A stretch of 64,000 nt of DNA from Symsagittifera roscoffensis (lineage: Eukaryota; Xenacoelomorpha; Acoela; Convolutidae): positions 56,748,312-56,812,311 of the forward strand of contig NC_087066.1 in assembly GCF_963678635.1 (NCBI RefSeq), written 5' to 3'. A model generated the notes under the pieces. The model searched no databases, was not told the DNA's origin, and saw nothing but the letters and a program-made list of their open reading frames with translations. Below are positions 39,889 to 51,562 of this stretch, one piece after another. Both the position numbers and the translations under genes were made by a program. Position 1 is the stretch's first letter. Every line of letters starts with the position of its first letter.

Positions 39889-40422
39889 ATGCTGGATGGT
39901 CTACAGAAAGACACGTGTACCCTGTCGGACTCTTTCCAGTTATGGAACAGTGTGATATCTGCCGCACCTATTGAGTACTCAGAATGTGTTGCTAAACGTG
40001 CAGAAATGGCCCTGATTCCTTTGGTTTTTGCGGCTAATTTACTGGATCATCGACACCACGGCAACATGTTGACACCTCTTGAAACAGCGAAAGCGGTTGA
40101 GTATATCAAAGAAGTAGCTGGCGAGGAAATGCTACCAGAGCTCACCAAGTACATGGGTAAAACGTCGCCATACACGGAGTATCTTTTTGGTGAAGGATAC
40201 AAGAAAGTGGAGCCGTCAGCATGGTGGTCAAGCGGGTCAAAGCTTGGTTTTGACCAAAACTTCATTGACTTCGCGAAGACACTAGTCGACGCTGTTGCGT
40301 CAAGTGCTGGCCTCGAAAGGTGCTTTTCAACCTTGGGATTCACCTACGGGAAGTTACGAGCCTCAATGGAGGTCGAAAAAGCTGGGAAACTGGCTTTTTT
40401 GTTCAAGCAACTCAACAAATAA
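39889..40422 (+). pseudogene. hAT transposase C-terminal part (dimerisation domain)
   Basis: 177 aa. The C-terminal SSAGLERCFSTLGFTYGKLR and the following helix form the hAT family dimerisation domain. Preceding helical sequence (LIPLVFAANLLDH, AKAVEYIKEVAGEE) is the usual late part of the transposase. About 200-250 residues of the central RNase H-like fold are absent between this and the N-terminal part, so no active enzyme is coded. Confidence 0.82.
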
Positions 40423-40533
40423 CCAAATTGAAATTAACATCAGTTTGTGTTTTTAACGTGTTCTTTTCGATAATTAACATGTTAATTTGTTAAAAACGTT
40501 TTTAACTAACATTTCGCCAGCCATGATTTAATA

Positions 40534-43149
40534 ACACAAAAATTAGAGAGAACTAACCAACAAACGATATAGCGAAATAAAGTTACGATAGTAATTTCAC
40601 CACAGCATTCTACAACTGATGAAAAAAAAAATTTTTATGAAAAAAAGAAGAAATGTAACGCGAATCTCCATTTCTTGAAATATAAAACTTCAGAAAAATT
40701 ATCTTGATGACAAGAAATAACTAAATCACTGAACTAAATCACTCAACAATTTCCTAAATTCTCAAAAATTTAGCAAAATCCGAGACATCCTAATGATACT
40801 TTTGATCATTACCTAACAATTATATAGAGAATTTTGAAAAAATTGACGACTCTGAGAGGCTCTAGGTAAAACAGTGAGCTGAACCACAATTTTTTGAAAA
40901 TAACAACTTTCTTTGAAAAATTAATATTACCAAAAATCGGGAAAAATTTTTTCTACTTCTTGATATAAAAAACCAAAAAAGAACCTAATATCACTATTTT
41001 CTGTAATTTTCGAAGAGGCTCAAGGATTTTTACCTAGTTCTTATTACAGTTTTTCAAAAAGTCAAGTGTGTAGGTTATTACAATTTCGGCTCTACCCTAA
41101 AGTGAAAAGGAGAATACCAAGTTTGCTTTTCCACAATTTCTGTTTTTTTTTGTCAATGTTCATTTTTTACAAGTTTGGAGCAATCGACAAAATTAAGGTT
41201 CAAGCCTCAACGTTCTAGCCTCCACGGTCTAGCCTCGACGTCCTTATAGCAAGTCTTGTCAAATGTTGACAAAAATTTTTTTTTTAAGATCGCACAAAAT
41301 CAATAAACTGAAGTCTAAGAAGAAACTTTTGATGAAAATTAACTCTTTGAAAATATATATTGGTTTATAAAAGGATTTTTTGACGTTGTCGCAAGTAATT
41401 GCATTGTCAAGATACTTTCAATGAACTAATTTTAATGACAATCAAATTCAAACCTCAACCTACAAAGTTTACTTAATTCCTCAAAAAAAACGATTCAACA
41501 ATTAAATCAAAAAATGAAAAAAAAAGTGTAATTTTCAACTTAAAAACCTGTAAAATCTGTAAAAATCTTAAAATTAGTTGGTTTCAATTCATAACTGCAA
41601 AAAACCAACATCCTTGTTCCTAAATTATTTGTTTTTTCCCCCTCAGTTTTCGTATAATTGACACAATTTGTTAATAGAAAAGGAAATTTGCTTTGAATTT
41701 GATCTCAATTTTTCATTCAATATAAGCTTCTTTTTTTTCAATAATTGAAGCTAATTGTCCTTTTCAATTGCCGCTAATTTATGATTTGAATGTTTGTCTC
41801 CCAATGAAATTTATATTTTTTGAATTAAGCAAGGAGTAACAAAGGAGTGAAAACCGCATATCTATGATTGCAACAATTTTGGGAGAAATTTTTAGACAAA
41901 GCTTTGAGTTTCAATGTTTCATTTGAAGTTGATCTAATGATGGTTTGAGATCAGATTTTAAAGGGTATTTTTGAACTGCTAAACTTATTTTCAAATCATG
42001 AATAATATATATCAAAGGAAGATTATCAGTTTTTTTTTACAATGCCAACCCCTACAGGCAATTTCAACTGTAGGGGTTGGAATTGTAAAATCAACAATTT
42101 TTTGCCCAGCTTATCTAAATAACTTGACAGAGTTAGAAAAATCCTAATCACCTTATCAGTTTGACAGAATTTTTTATCGTACCAAGGATATGTTTTTTAA
42201 ACAATAATTGTCGTTTAACTTCTTTTTCACGATTTTTCAAAGGAGAAAAAATATTCATCAAAAATCTCTGCCTTACATAATAGCCTTATAAAGGTTGCGA
42301 CGTATGAATTTAATAGGGAATATTTTTTATTTCTTATGAACAGCTTGAATAATGAAGAGAAAAGGTTTCATTACTAATTTAAACCGTCAAAAAGCTATTT
42401 TAATGATTTTCGAAACAAATGTATGTGCTACCCATGATTAGCCAATTTCCATACAAATCAAGCATGGATGCGTACGTTTGCGCATTATCTTCTTTAGTAG
42501 GCAAGCCGGGATCGTCTAAAAAGAATCATACGGCCTTGCATTTTTTGCTTACGCATAAGATGCTTTATATTTTCTGGCACCTCGAGATGCTTTAAATTTT
42601 CTAACATCTTGACAGAAAAGTTCCAATCACCTCGGAATCTTGACAGGTTTTTTTCGTGCTTTTTCAAAACACCGCGGCCTTAGTGATAAAGGCTTGCGCA
42701 ACTGAACAAATTTTCGACGACCGATCCAAACACTGTGCAAAAAATTATGATAAATGTTTCAAATTTTTCCGGAGTTGCGAAGGCCTTGCAGACTTAGTTC
42801 AAGCCTACGAGACAACTTCTGACTAGGTCAGCGCAACACAACACACCTTGATACTGTTGGAGAAAAAAATGAGAAATTCTGGAGAAAAAAATATATTTTC
42901 AAAACTGAATCGTATATTCAAGTAAATATAATTATCTTCTCCAGTCATAGGTCCATTAGGTACCTGCAAAAAATAAACAAACCTGCTGCTTCATTTTTAC
43001 TAGAATATTTTTGTTACCACAGATATGTTTTCTAATTCATTTTTGTCAATTAACTTCTTTTTTTTTCACAGTTTTCAGAGAGAAGAAAGTTTCGTGAAAA
43101 ATCTCTGCTATATAAGTTGCGAATTTCCATATATGTTGCGAATGTTGCA
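40534..43149. other. AT-rich region, no gene; one strong hairpin and one diverged repeat pair
   Basis: No coding signal. Contains the hairpin at 42035-42090, and a direct repeat pair 42163-42305 / 42996-43130 (shared GATATGTTTT, TTAACTTCTTTTT, AAAAATCTCTGC) of unknown nature. Confidence 0.55.
42035..42090. other. Near-perfect 23-bp hairpin with 10-nt loop
   Basis: Arms 42035-42057 and 42068-42090 pair with a single mismatch (G against T opposite positions), enclosing CCAACCCCTACAG/CTGTAGGGGTTGG. It is GC-rich within an AT-rich region. It could be a tiny foldback transposon or a small hairpin RNA precursor. Confidence 0.6.
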
Positions 43150-43235
43150 TCAGCTCAGTGCGGAGTGCTTCGCTAACGAGTCTGCCGATCATAATGCTAA
43201 ATGAATAACACCCAGAAGCGTCTAAAAAACCTATA
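43150..43235 (-). other. Leader remnant of a second element adjoining LTR2
   Basis: Aligns with the leader of element A next to its 5' LTR (shared GCGGAG.G.TTCG, GATCATRATG, CACCCAGRAGCG, then CTA before the LTR). This is the primer-binding side of a minus-strand element. LTR2 therefore has internal sequence on both sides. Confidence 0.55.
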
Positions 43236-45799
43236 TGAAACATTCGCCCGGAAATAAATACCGACGTAAAATAAAGCTAGGTCCTAAAACGACTGGTTAG
43301 CGTCTAAACACAGCTTCACATCCTTTTAACGGTGTCTACCAAAACCAATGCATTGTGTGTTCTATTAACATCGGGTCGACAGAGTCGTTACAACTTAAAG
43401 ACTGTCGGCCAGACTGCGCAAATTAACATAGTTACGTGCAAAATTATTGAGCTCATGGCTGGGTCTCAGTATCCCTACTCCACTAAGTCACTCCTAAAAA
43501 AAGGCTAATACTTTATTATCGTATTGCTATTGTTTTTGTTCACTAGATAAGAACAATCGTACCCATCGGAGATGGTTCAACTTTTTCCCTCAACTCCTAG
43601 CTTCTCAGATTCTTGAAAATGCATTAGATGTTAATTAATTTCAGTTCAAGGATACTGGAAAGCTAAAAAATGTTAAAGTTCAGAATTTACAGCTGTGCCA
43701 TTCCGCCGGATTGGAACAGCGTGACCTTCCGGAACAACACGAAAATAGAATTAGAGGCCTTAGTGATTGAAAACTGTTTAAGAGGAGGCTAGAATATTCT
43801 GGAATTTTTAGTTTTCAAAAATTCGAATTGCGACGACACATTTCTGAGAAACGCTAAGACGGCTATTTTGAGCCGAAAAAAAACTTGAAAAAGAGAACAA
43901 CGACCGAATTAGTGAAAAACAGTCAAACCAGAACAAACTGAAACACGAAGCCTCTTATCGTGAAGATCACGCACTATAAGACACTAAGCGGAAAGAATTA
44001 GCCAGAAACGAGGCTTCAGTGGGGAAGAAGTGAAGAGCAGTACCCTCCCGTGCCACGAATTGCGAGTAATAACGACGTTATTACAGTGAAATCACGGAAG
44101 CGGAGGCTCGGCATCCCAGAGACAGTATATGGTGAAGGACTATGAAGAACTGACTTTTTAGCTACTCTGATGCCATAAACATTTGAATTAACACCGGTCT
44201 TATTTGTAATTTTAGAATATGAGAAGCTAGAAAGAGGAAAGGGTCAATCCATCTCCAATAGATTTAATATAGAACTGTCACCAAAAACATAGTAAAAGAG
44301 GATATTCGAGCCGAGTTTTTAATAGCAATCATGTAGTCTGAGGATCCGAGACCCTGCTATGTGGTTGTGTTCGCATGTAAACAGAAGCTGATTAAAAATG
44401 GTAACTTTTTACTTAGCCCTAGACAGACCAAAAAATCAACTGACTAGGTCGAGACGAAGAAAAACGGGTAGAATCTAGGTAACTGACGCCGGCCAGTCGT
44501 TAATAGGTACTTTTTCTAAGCTCCGTCACTGTGTATTATTTGGGCGAATGTTACAAGTCTTCCCCGAGACCCTTCCGGATTCCTGAATCCGGTCAAAGAG
44601 CTGTCTTCTTTTCGACCAGGAAGGTTTGAAGATCTTCCTATTAGCCCACCTGACTCTCAGAAATTGCTCCGTAATGATTGTAGCTGCTCAGTCGTTATAA
44701 ATCAGGATGCTCTTCAGCTATTTTTTTTCGACAATTTTTCATCTTGATGAAAATCAACGCGGTTTTCAGTGGTTGTGAAATCTCAAGGTCGTAACGTGCC
44801 TTTACCATATTTTTTTTTAAAAAAAGCTACATGTCAGTCAAAACCGACCTCTCCCAATTTGTAACAGCCAATTTTCCCTGTTGAACTTGTAAAAGTTGCC
44901 TATTTAAGTCACATATGAGGTTAAAGAAAAATAGGCCCTATAACCATTGGCTCAAGAGTCAGGGACACTATCTCGTGTGTTTTTCTACCTCGAACGGTCG
45001 GAGCCAATTCGGTTCACTTGCGACATGCGACTAAAACCCTCGTTACAGCTTAAAGGCCACCACGAAAATACCCCCCATTACTCCAGAAAATGAGAGCGTC
45101 CCCATACTTAGGTCTCAAAATACCCAAAATACGCGAACGCCGTTAAAAACAGGGTCGGAACAGTCCGTGTATTTACTTTTTATTAGACACTGGAACTTTG
45201 ATCCATTTCAGATGAATCAACCTAAAATTCTCCTTACCTCAACATAACAATTATAGAACACACTCAAGAAAACTAAATTGGGTACTCACATACCAGCACA
45301 CTCGAGAATTGGAGTAACTAAATTAATCAGCAACTCTACCATTAAAGGGATTTAAGTTTTTTTTCATTTCAAGAAGTTTGTAATTATTGATTTCCAGCAA
45401 AGGAAATGAGTTTCAACTTGAGAACTGAGGTTTTGCGGCTGGAACATTGCGAGACTTCGCTTGTCCACCTTTCCACCGAAGGTTCACTCTGGCCCACTTC
45501 GAATTAATGTCTTCCTCTTTCGCAATTGTTCTGTCTCCTATTTCAGGATAAGACAGCTCTACTCTCTTGTGATTCTTATGTCTGGAAATTGCGAATAGCA
45601 ATTTCCCGCCGCTTTTTTGACTACTTTCCCGCAATTCCAGTTCGATTGTTCTGATCTTGTATTTCTGAGATTTTCAGTTGTCGCGAGAAAGTTGAGCATG
45701 ACAGGCTCAATTCGAATTTTTGAAAAATTCCATTTCACCCCTAAATTGCGTTGTTCGTATTGTTCAAGGTCAAACTTCCAAATATGACCTACTGGCACA
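43236..45799 (-). repeat. LTR2 (3' LTR of element B, first copy), interrupted by LTR3
   Basis: Begins TGAAACATTCGCCC, ends ACTGGCACA, and the next bases TACTCCCCGGAC match the tract beside the LTR of element A. Without LTR3 it is about 1.7 kb, longer than the related LTR4 (0.9 kb), because of roughly 0.8 kb of extra non-coding sequence at about 44700-45600. The second copy (49144-51562) lacks the first 145 bp. Confidence 0.8.
43694..44555 (+). repeat. Solo LTR (LTR3, 862 bp) inserted in LTR2, copy 1
   Basis: Starts TGTGCCATTCCGCC and ends GGGCGAATGTTACA. It aligns with LTR1 in the opposite orientation to LTR2. It keeps the hairpins CTTATCGTG/CACTATAAG (43954-43980) and GTAATAA/TTATTAC (44066-44084). 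LTR2 resumes after it at a sequence that is continuous in LTR4 (CAGTC.CCGAGACC), which defines the insertion point. Confidence 0.85.
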
Positions 45800-46160
45800 T
45801 ACTCCCCGGACTCAAGATCGATGTCCTCATCGCGTGTTGCCGTCTGCCATTGAATCCCCAGAATGTTGAGTGTTGCTCAAGATACAGTGCCAGTGGTCAT
45901 TTACAGAAGTTTAGAGCAGATTTAACTTTATCTACACCCCAAAAATCACAACGATGCAAAATTGTCACACTGTTGCTGAATAGCAATCAAAATGTGAACA
46001 CACCTGCACCTTAAACTTCCGCTTTGCAAGCTAATGATTATAATTTCTTTTGTCTTATCAAATCAGAAAATTTTCATGCAGCTTTTTGATTTATATAATA
46101 ATTATAGCATAAAAATAACAATATTTCGTTTCGTTAAAATGGGTACTCACTTAAAATGGG

Positions 46161-46369
46161 TATATCATATCAAATCATATCATAACATATCAAATCATAT
46201 CACAACATATCAAATCACATCGTATCGTATCATAGCGAATCATATATTTTCAAATCATATCAATTCGAATCATATTATATCAGACCATATCAGGTCAAAT
46301 CAAATCATATCAAATCAAGTGACATCATATCAGTTCGTATCATGTCTTATCATATCATGATAAGACATG
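46161..46369. repeat. ATCAAATCAT-type minisatellite ending in a perfect palindrome, copy 1
   Basis: About 180 bp of degenerate 5- and 10-bp ATATCAAATC units. It ends with CATGTCTTATCA (46341-46352), a TATCA loop, and the exact inverse TGATAAGACATG (46358-46369). The second copy is at 51924-52112. It lies directly after the C-terminal tail frame, in the 3' UTR of element B. Confidence 0.85.
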
Positions 46370-46463
46370 GCCTCAGAATCCGTGACCTCAGTTCATCCGA
46401 GTTTACACTCGAGACCCTTTCCTTCCCTCTCAAGACTCAAGAAACTCTCACTGAGCCCCCTGC

Positions 46464-46727
46464 TCATTTCGTATTCCTGGCCTTTGAGGTGCTGAGACCT
46501 GATGTGTTTGACACCGTGATCTGCCTTAGCAGCGCTTCCTCATCATCGGAGCTAATTACGATCTCTTCACACGCTTTTAGTTGTTCGAAGGATCGCATCC
46601 ACTCCTCTGCTCTTGAAACTTTTTTTGCCTGGTTTGGCGAACCCTTCACTTTCGGTTCTATGTTCAAACAAAAGGAATTGTGCAGGCTCAGGCTCACGTT
46701 CTTAGCCAAGTCCTCCTCCAGTATCAA
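46464..46727 (-). pseudogene. Element B post-Pol C-terminal tail, copy 1
   Basis: 87 aa. LAKNVSLSLHNSF matches LERNVSLCLHNSF of element A, followed by a Lys-rich helix and an acidic SSDDEEALL. Copy 2 is 52207-52470. Confidence 0.6.
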
Positions 46728-47222
46728 TTACCTTGCTTTGGCATTATCTCTAGACACCCTACCGACTCTTTTCCAACCCGTTGTGATCGCATTTCGGTGG
46801 TTCAGCAAAGATCTTTTGAAGGCTTCCGGCCCTATCTCCGCCAGGAACTGCCGATATTTTTTCTGATGTTTCTTCATATAATACTTCGTCACCATATACA
46901 ACCAAGATGTCAGTGTCGCTCGAAACCACGGGAAGAACCTTATGCGGCTCCATACGTGCCTGACTTCCATAGGTATGGCGAATACCTCCCACGCAATACC
47001 AAACAACTCAAGTCTCCTGCTATAATCAATAGCGTATATCGATTCCGCCGTCGGAGTCTTCGATTCCCGATATTTTGTCACGTTCTCCTCAATCCATCGC
47101 AACGCCAGCATTGCGCTTCCTACCATGATGGTCACCTTTTGCCAATGATTGGGTAATCCGATCCACCGAATTTCTTCCACGTCCCATACTAAGCAGAGGT
47201 TTGAGTGTTCCGGGTACCACAC
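46728..47222 (-). pseudogene. Element B X4 block, copy 1
   Basis: 164 aa homologous to 992-1582 of element A (WYPEHSNLCLVWDVEE, RIRFFPWFRATLTSW, EAFKRSLLNHRNAITT). It is in frame with 47226-47609, from which a single TAG separates it. In element A the equivalent base triplet is CAG. Confidence 0.7.
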
Positions 47223-47225
47223 CGT

Positions 47226-47609
47226 CTATGCCAAACAATGGCATGGGTATTCCCCATGTGTAATATCGATGCTCCGGAGGTTGCGTTCTCCCGAAGCTTC
47301 CAGTAGAAATTCTAATTCAATAATCTTCTCATGTGTTGTATCATTTTCCTCCTGTGCTGGGGCACTATTCATCGGCTTCCCGATTGTGTTCTGTCTCTCG
47401 AAGTCACTTGTGCTTACGCCTTCCAAACTCAAGAGTTCTTCTCCCCAGACTTCACTCAATTCATCTCTTTGATCACTTGGTACAGTTCCCAGGATCTTCT
47501 TCAACAGCCTATGTGAATGATGCGACATTCGAGCCAGTCGTACGCACTTGGGTACCGAGAAGGCTTTGTCTACTAATATCCGTTGGCTGGATACCTCTGC
47601 CATCGCCAT
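47226..47609 (-). pseudogene. Element B giant protein, C-terminal segment, copy 1
   Basis: 127 aa matching the end of the 1743-aa protein of A (VDKAFSVPKCVRLARMS against VDQFFSVPKCVRLARMS, and the final THGEY). It ends in the TAG before the X4 block. Confidence 0.7.
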
Positions 47610-47630
47610 GTGTAATGGATAGTGGCTTCC

Positions 47631-47957
47631 TCACAGGTTGGCCATTACTGATCCCATCAAGGACTTCGCATTTACTGGCGGACCGTAGGCTTCGCTCACG
47701 GGAAATCCCATTTCCGCCTCAAGACCAGTCTTCAACCTTCTGATGTGCTTCTGGGTTGCTTGCAACGCCCCCGGCCGCGACTGCAAGCTCAATGCTGTCA
47801 CCAAATGGTGCTCAGACTCCAGCATCTCCAGTGATTGCAAACTGTTTACCCTTGAGAAGAACCCCAGCGCCATTGCTATATTCACCGTAGTGTTTGTGTA
47901 GCACTCAGCCACTATCTGCACTTCGCTCTTCTCTCTTTCTGTTATGTCGCCAACCAA
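47631..47957 (-). pseudogene. Element B giant protein, late segment, copy 1
   Basis: 108 aa matching about residues 1510-1600 of the A protein (VAECYTNTTVNIAMALGFFS against VADCHGVTDVNLITALGFCS; LQTEQK/LQATQK). Overlaps the next upstream frame. Confidence 0.65.
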
Positions 47958-48796
47958 GCGACTAGGTCTTCTCTCTGGAAAGACTGTATTCTGACAAATG
48001 ATCGTCCATCACAAGTGTGCTCTCCGCCTCCGCACAACAAGTCAAGACAACTACCGGGTTCCAACTTCTTTACTGATTCTAGCTTACTCATTGCCTCGCC
48101 CGACTCTTTGCTCTGAGGTAGGATCAGTTTGTGTATTACATTCAGAGTTCCCAAGTCTTCATCTTTGGTCGGTGTTAGCCTCACTCGTTCCGTGACCTCT
48201 TCAATCAGGCTTGCGTGGGGATGTGGGCACCAGGAGGGTCTCAGCAACTTCCAAACCGTTCCCAAATTCGTAATCATCATGCCACTTCCATTACCCATTT
48301 TCAATTCCACTTTCTTGGTCGAGCGCGGTACGTTTATCACCTTTTGCATTCTCTCGAGTATCATGCCCAGGCTCGGTTTCTCCCTTTCCATTGAATCAAT
48401 TTCGATTATCTTCTCTGTCCAAAACTTCAACAGCTCCATCACTTCGTGATTCCTGTGAGCACTCCCGGCCTCTGAATCCATGAAAGCATTGTATGCTATC
48501 CCCATTACTCCAGATACATATTGGTATTCTCCCCGTTTGTTGGGTCTCGAGTAATCTTCAGCCGAGGCCAAGTTACGATGCACATCATGTCCCTCTTCGA
48601 TTTTCTTGTTATAGAATCTCCGTATTTCATCAAGTTTCCCATGATTCTCTAGAGATTGCCTGGAGTCATCTTCTTTATCGATCCCCGTACTTTGGTACAT
48701 GTTCAGTATGACCATGGAGACTCTCCTCTTCATAGTTGTGCTCCCCATGGTCTTCTGATGACACGCTTGGACGGTGCTATTGGTCATTACGGACAT
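47942..48796 (-). pseudogene. Element B giant protein, middle-late segment, copy 1
   Basis: 284 aa matching about residues 1240-1510 of the A protein (QYVSGVMGIAYNAF against QYVSGIPGMAYNPF; LLRPSWCPHPHASLI against LMKPSWCPHPNAGLI). The Cys/His/Pro-rich SWCPHPxAxLI is the most conserved block. Confidence 0.7.
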
Positions 48797-51562
48797 TATC
48801 TACCTCAAGAAGCAAGTGGCATCTTTTCTTCTCGCTAGACTCAAACTGGAATTATCATCAATGGCAACGCGGACAAAGGTGTTCTCAACACCTCTTCGAA
48901 GTGATCCCGCAACAAGTTCTGCCAGGTTCGCTTCAGCTGACGTCCCAATTCTAATTTGTTAATCTCGGCTTTTTGTTGGATAGCTCAATTGCGACGCTTG
49001 CGGGACACTCCACGATCGAGCTTCTTCAGACAGTCCTCCAGTTCCTTCATTGTCTCCAGAGCCACCCACCAAGGTCGAGCCGTATCCCTCGTCAATAGCC
49101 TCACGCTCGCTCGAAATCCATTCTTTGCCAACATCCACTTCCCAGAGTCGTTACAACTTAAAGACTGTCGGCCAGACTGCGCAAATTAACATAGTTACGT
49201 GCAAAATTATTGAGCTCATGGCTGGGTCTCAGTATCCCTACTCCACTAAGTCACTCCTAAAAAAAGGCTACTACTTTATTATCGTATTGCTATTGTTTTT
49301 GTTCACTAGATAAGAACAATCGTACCCATCGGAGATGGTTCAACTTTTTCCCTCAACTCCTAGCTTCTCAGATTCTTGAAAATGCATTAGATGTTAATTA
49401 ATTTCAGTTCAAGGATACTGGAAAGCTAAAAAATGTTAAAGTTCAGAATTTACAGCTGTGCCATTCCGCCGGATTGGAACAGCGTGACCTTCCGGAACAA
49501 CACGAAAATAGAATTAGAGGCCTTAGTGATTGAAAAATGTTTAAGAGGAGGCTAGAATATTCTGGAATTTTTAGTTTTCAAAAATTCGAATTGCGACGAC
49601 ACATTTTTGAGAAACGCTAAGACGGCTATTTTGAGCCGAAAAAAAACTTGAAAAAGAGAACAACGACCGAATTAGTGAAAAACAGTCAAACCAGAACAAA
49701 TTGAAACACGAAGCCTCTTATCGTGAAGATCACGCACTATAAGACACTAAGCGGAAAGAATTAGCCAGAAACGAGGCTTCAGTGGGGAAGAAGTGAAGAG
49801 CAGTACCCTCCCGTGCCACGAATTGCGAGTAATAACGACGTTATTACAGTGAAATCACGGAAGCGGAGGCTCGGCATCCCAGAGACAGTATATGGTGAAG
49901 GACTAAGAAGAACTGACTTTTTAGCTACTCTGATGCCATAAACATTTGAATTAACACCGGTCTTATTTGTAATTTTAGAATATGAGAAGCTAGAAAGAGG
50001 AAAAGGGTCAATCCATCTCCAATAGATTTAATATAGAACTGTCACCAAAAACATAGTAAAAGAGGATATTCGAGCCGAGTTTTTAATAGCAATCATGTAG
50101 TCTGAGGATCCGAGACCCTGCTATGTGGTTGTGTTCGCATGTAAACAGAAGCTGATTAAAAATGGTAACTTTTTACTTAGCCCTAGACAGACCAAAAAAT
50201 CAACTGACTAGGTCGAGACGAAGAAAAACGGGTAGAATCTAGGTAACTGACGCCGGCCAGTCGTTAATAGGTACTTTTTCTAAGCTCCGTCACTGTGTAT
50301 TATTTGGGCGAATGTTACAAGTCTTCCCCGAGACCCTTCCGGATTCCTGAATCCGGTCAAAGAGCTGTCTTCTTTTCGACCAGGAAGGTTTGAAGATCTT
50401 CCTATTAGCCCACCTGACTCTCAGAAATTGCTCCGTAATGATTGTAGCTGCTCAGTCGTTATAAATCAGGATGCTCTTCAGCTATTTTTTTCGACAATTT
50501 TTCATCTTGATGAAAATCAACGCGGTTTTCAGTGGTTGTGAAATCTCAAGGTCGTAACGTGCCTTTACCATATTTTTTTTAAAAAAAAGCTACATGTCAG
50601 TCAAAACCGACCTCTCCCAATTTGTAACAGCCAATTTTCCCTGTTGAACTTGTAAAAGTTGCCTATTTAAGTCACATATGAGGTTAAAGAAAAATAGGCC
50701 CTATAACCATTGGCTCAAGAGTCAGGGACACTATCTCGTGTGTTTTTCTACCTCGAACGGTCGGAGCCAATTCGGTTCACTTGCGACATGCGACTAAAAC
50801 CCTCGTTACAGCTTAAAGGCCACCACGAAAATACCCCCCATTACTCCAGAAAATGAGAGCGTCCCCATACTTAGGTCTCAAAATACCCAAAATACGCGAA
50901 CGCCGTTAAAAACAGGGTCGGAACAGTCCGTGTATTTACTTTTTATTAGACACTGGAACTTTGATCCATTTCAGATGAATCAACCTAAAATTCTCCTTAC
51001 CTCAACATAACAATTATAGAACACACTCAAGAAAACTAAATTGGGTACTCACATACCAGCACACTCGAGAATTGGAGTAACTAAATTAATCAGCAACTCT
51101 ACCATTAAAGGGATTTAAGTTTTTTTTCATTTCAAGAAGTTTGTAATTATTGATTTCCAGCAAAGGAAATGAGTTTCAACTTGAGAACTGAGGTTTTGCG
51201 GCTGGAACATTGCGAGACTTCGCTTGTCCACCTTTCCACCGAAGGTTCACTCTGGCCCACTTCGAATTAATGTCTTCCTCTTTCGCAATTGTTCTGTCTC
51301 CTATTTCAGGATAAGACAGCTCTACTCTCTTGTGATTCTTATGTCTGGAAATTGCGAATAGCAATTTCCCGCCGCTTTTTTGACTACTTTCCCGCAATTC
51401 CAGTTCGATTGTTCTGATCTTGTATTTCTGAGATTTTCAGTTGTCGCGAGAAAGTTGAGCATGACAGGCTCAATTCGAATTTTTGAAAAATTCCATTTCA
51501 CCCCTAAATTGCGTTGTTCGTATTGTTCAAGGTCAAACTTCCAAATATGACCTACTGGCACA

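Larger units (their letters stand above)
39086..40525 (+). mobile_element. hAT DNA transposon, internally deleted, with perfect 8-bp target duplication
   Basis: Terminal inverted repeats CAAGGCTGGCG (39086) and CGCCAGCCATG (ending 40525) match at 10 of 11 positions. They are flanked by identical ATTTAATA on both sides (39078-39085 and 40526-40533), the 8-bp duplication typical of hAT. The inside codes for the two ends of a hAT transposase with the middle missing. At 1440 bp it is much shorter than an autonomous hAT. The exact duplication argues for a fairly recent insertion. Confidence 0.93.
43381..49143. repeat. Tandem segmental duplication, unit 1 (5763 bp)
   Basis: Nearly identical to 49144-54886. 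It spans from inside LTR2 to inside the giant-protein gene. The units differ by scattered substitutions, 1-base runs and a 20-bp difference in the ATCAAATCAT minisatellite. The junction (CTTCC-CA-GAG) shares only a CA dinucleotide between the two ends. Confidence 0.95.

Noticed and set aside
46034-46360. Open frame through the ATCAAATCAT minisatellite (also 51797-52609)
   Set aside because: It is open only because the repeat lacks stop codons; the residues are a periodic artefact, and the minus strand holds the real gene remnant.
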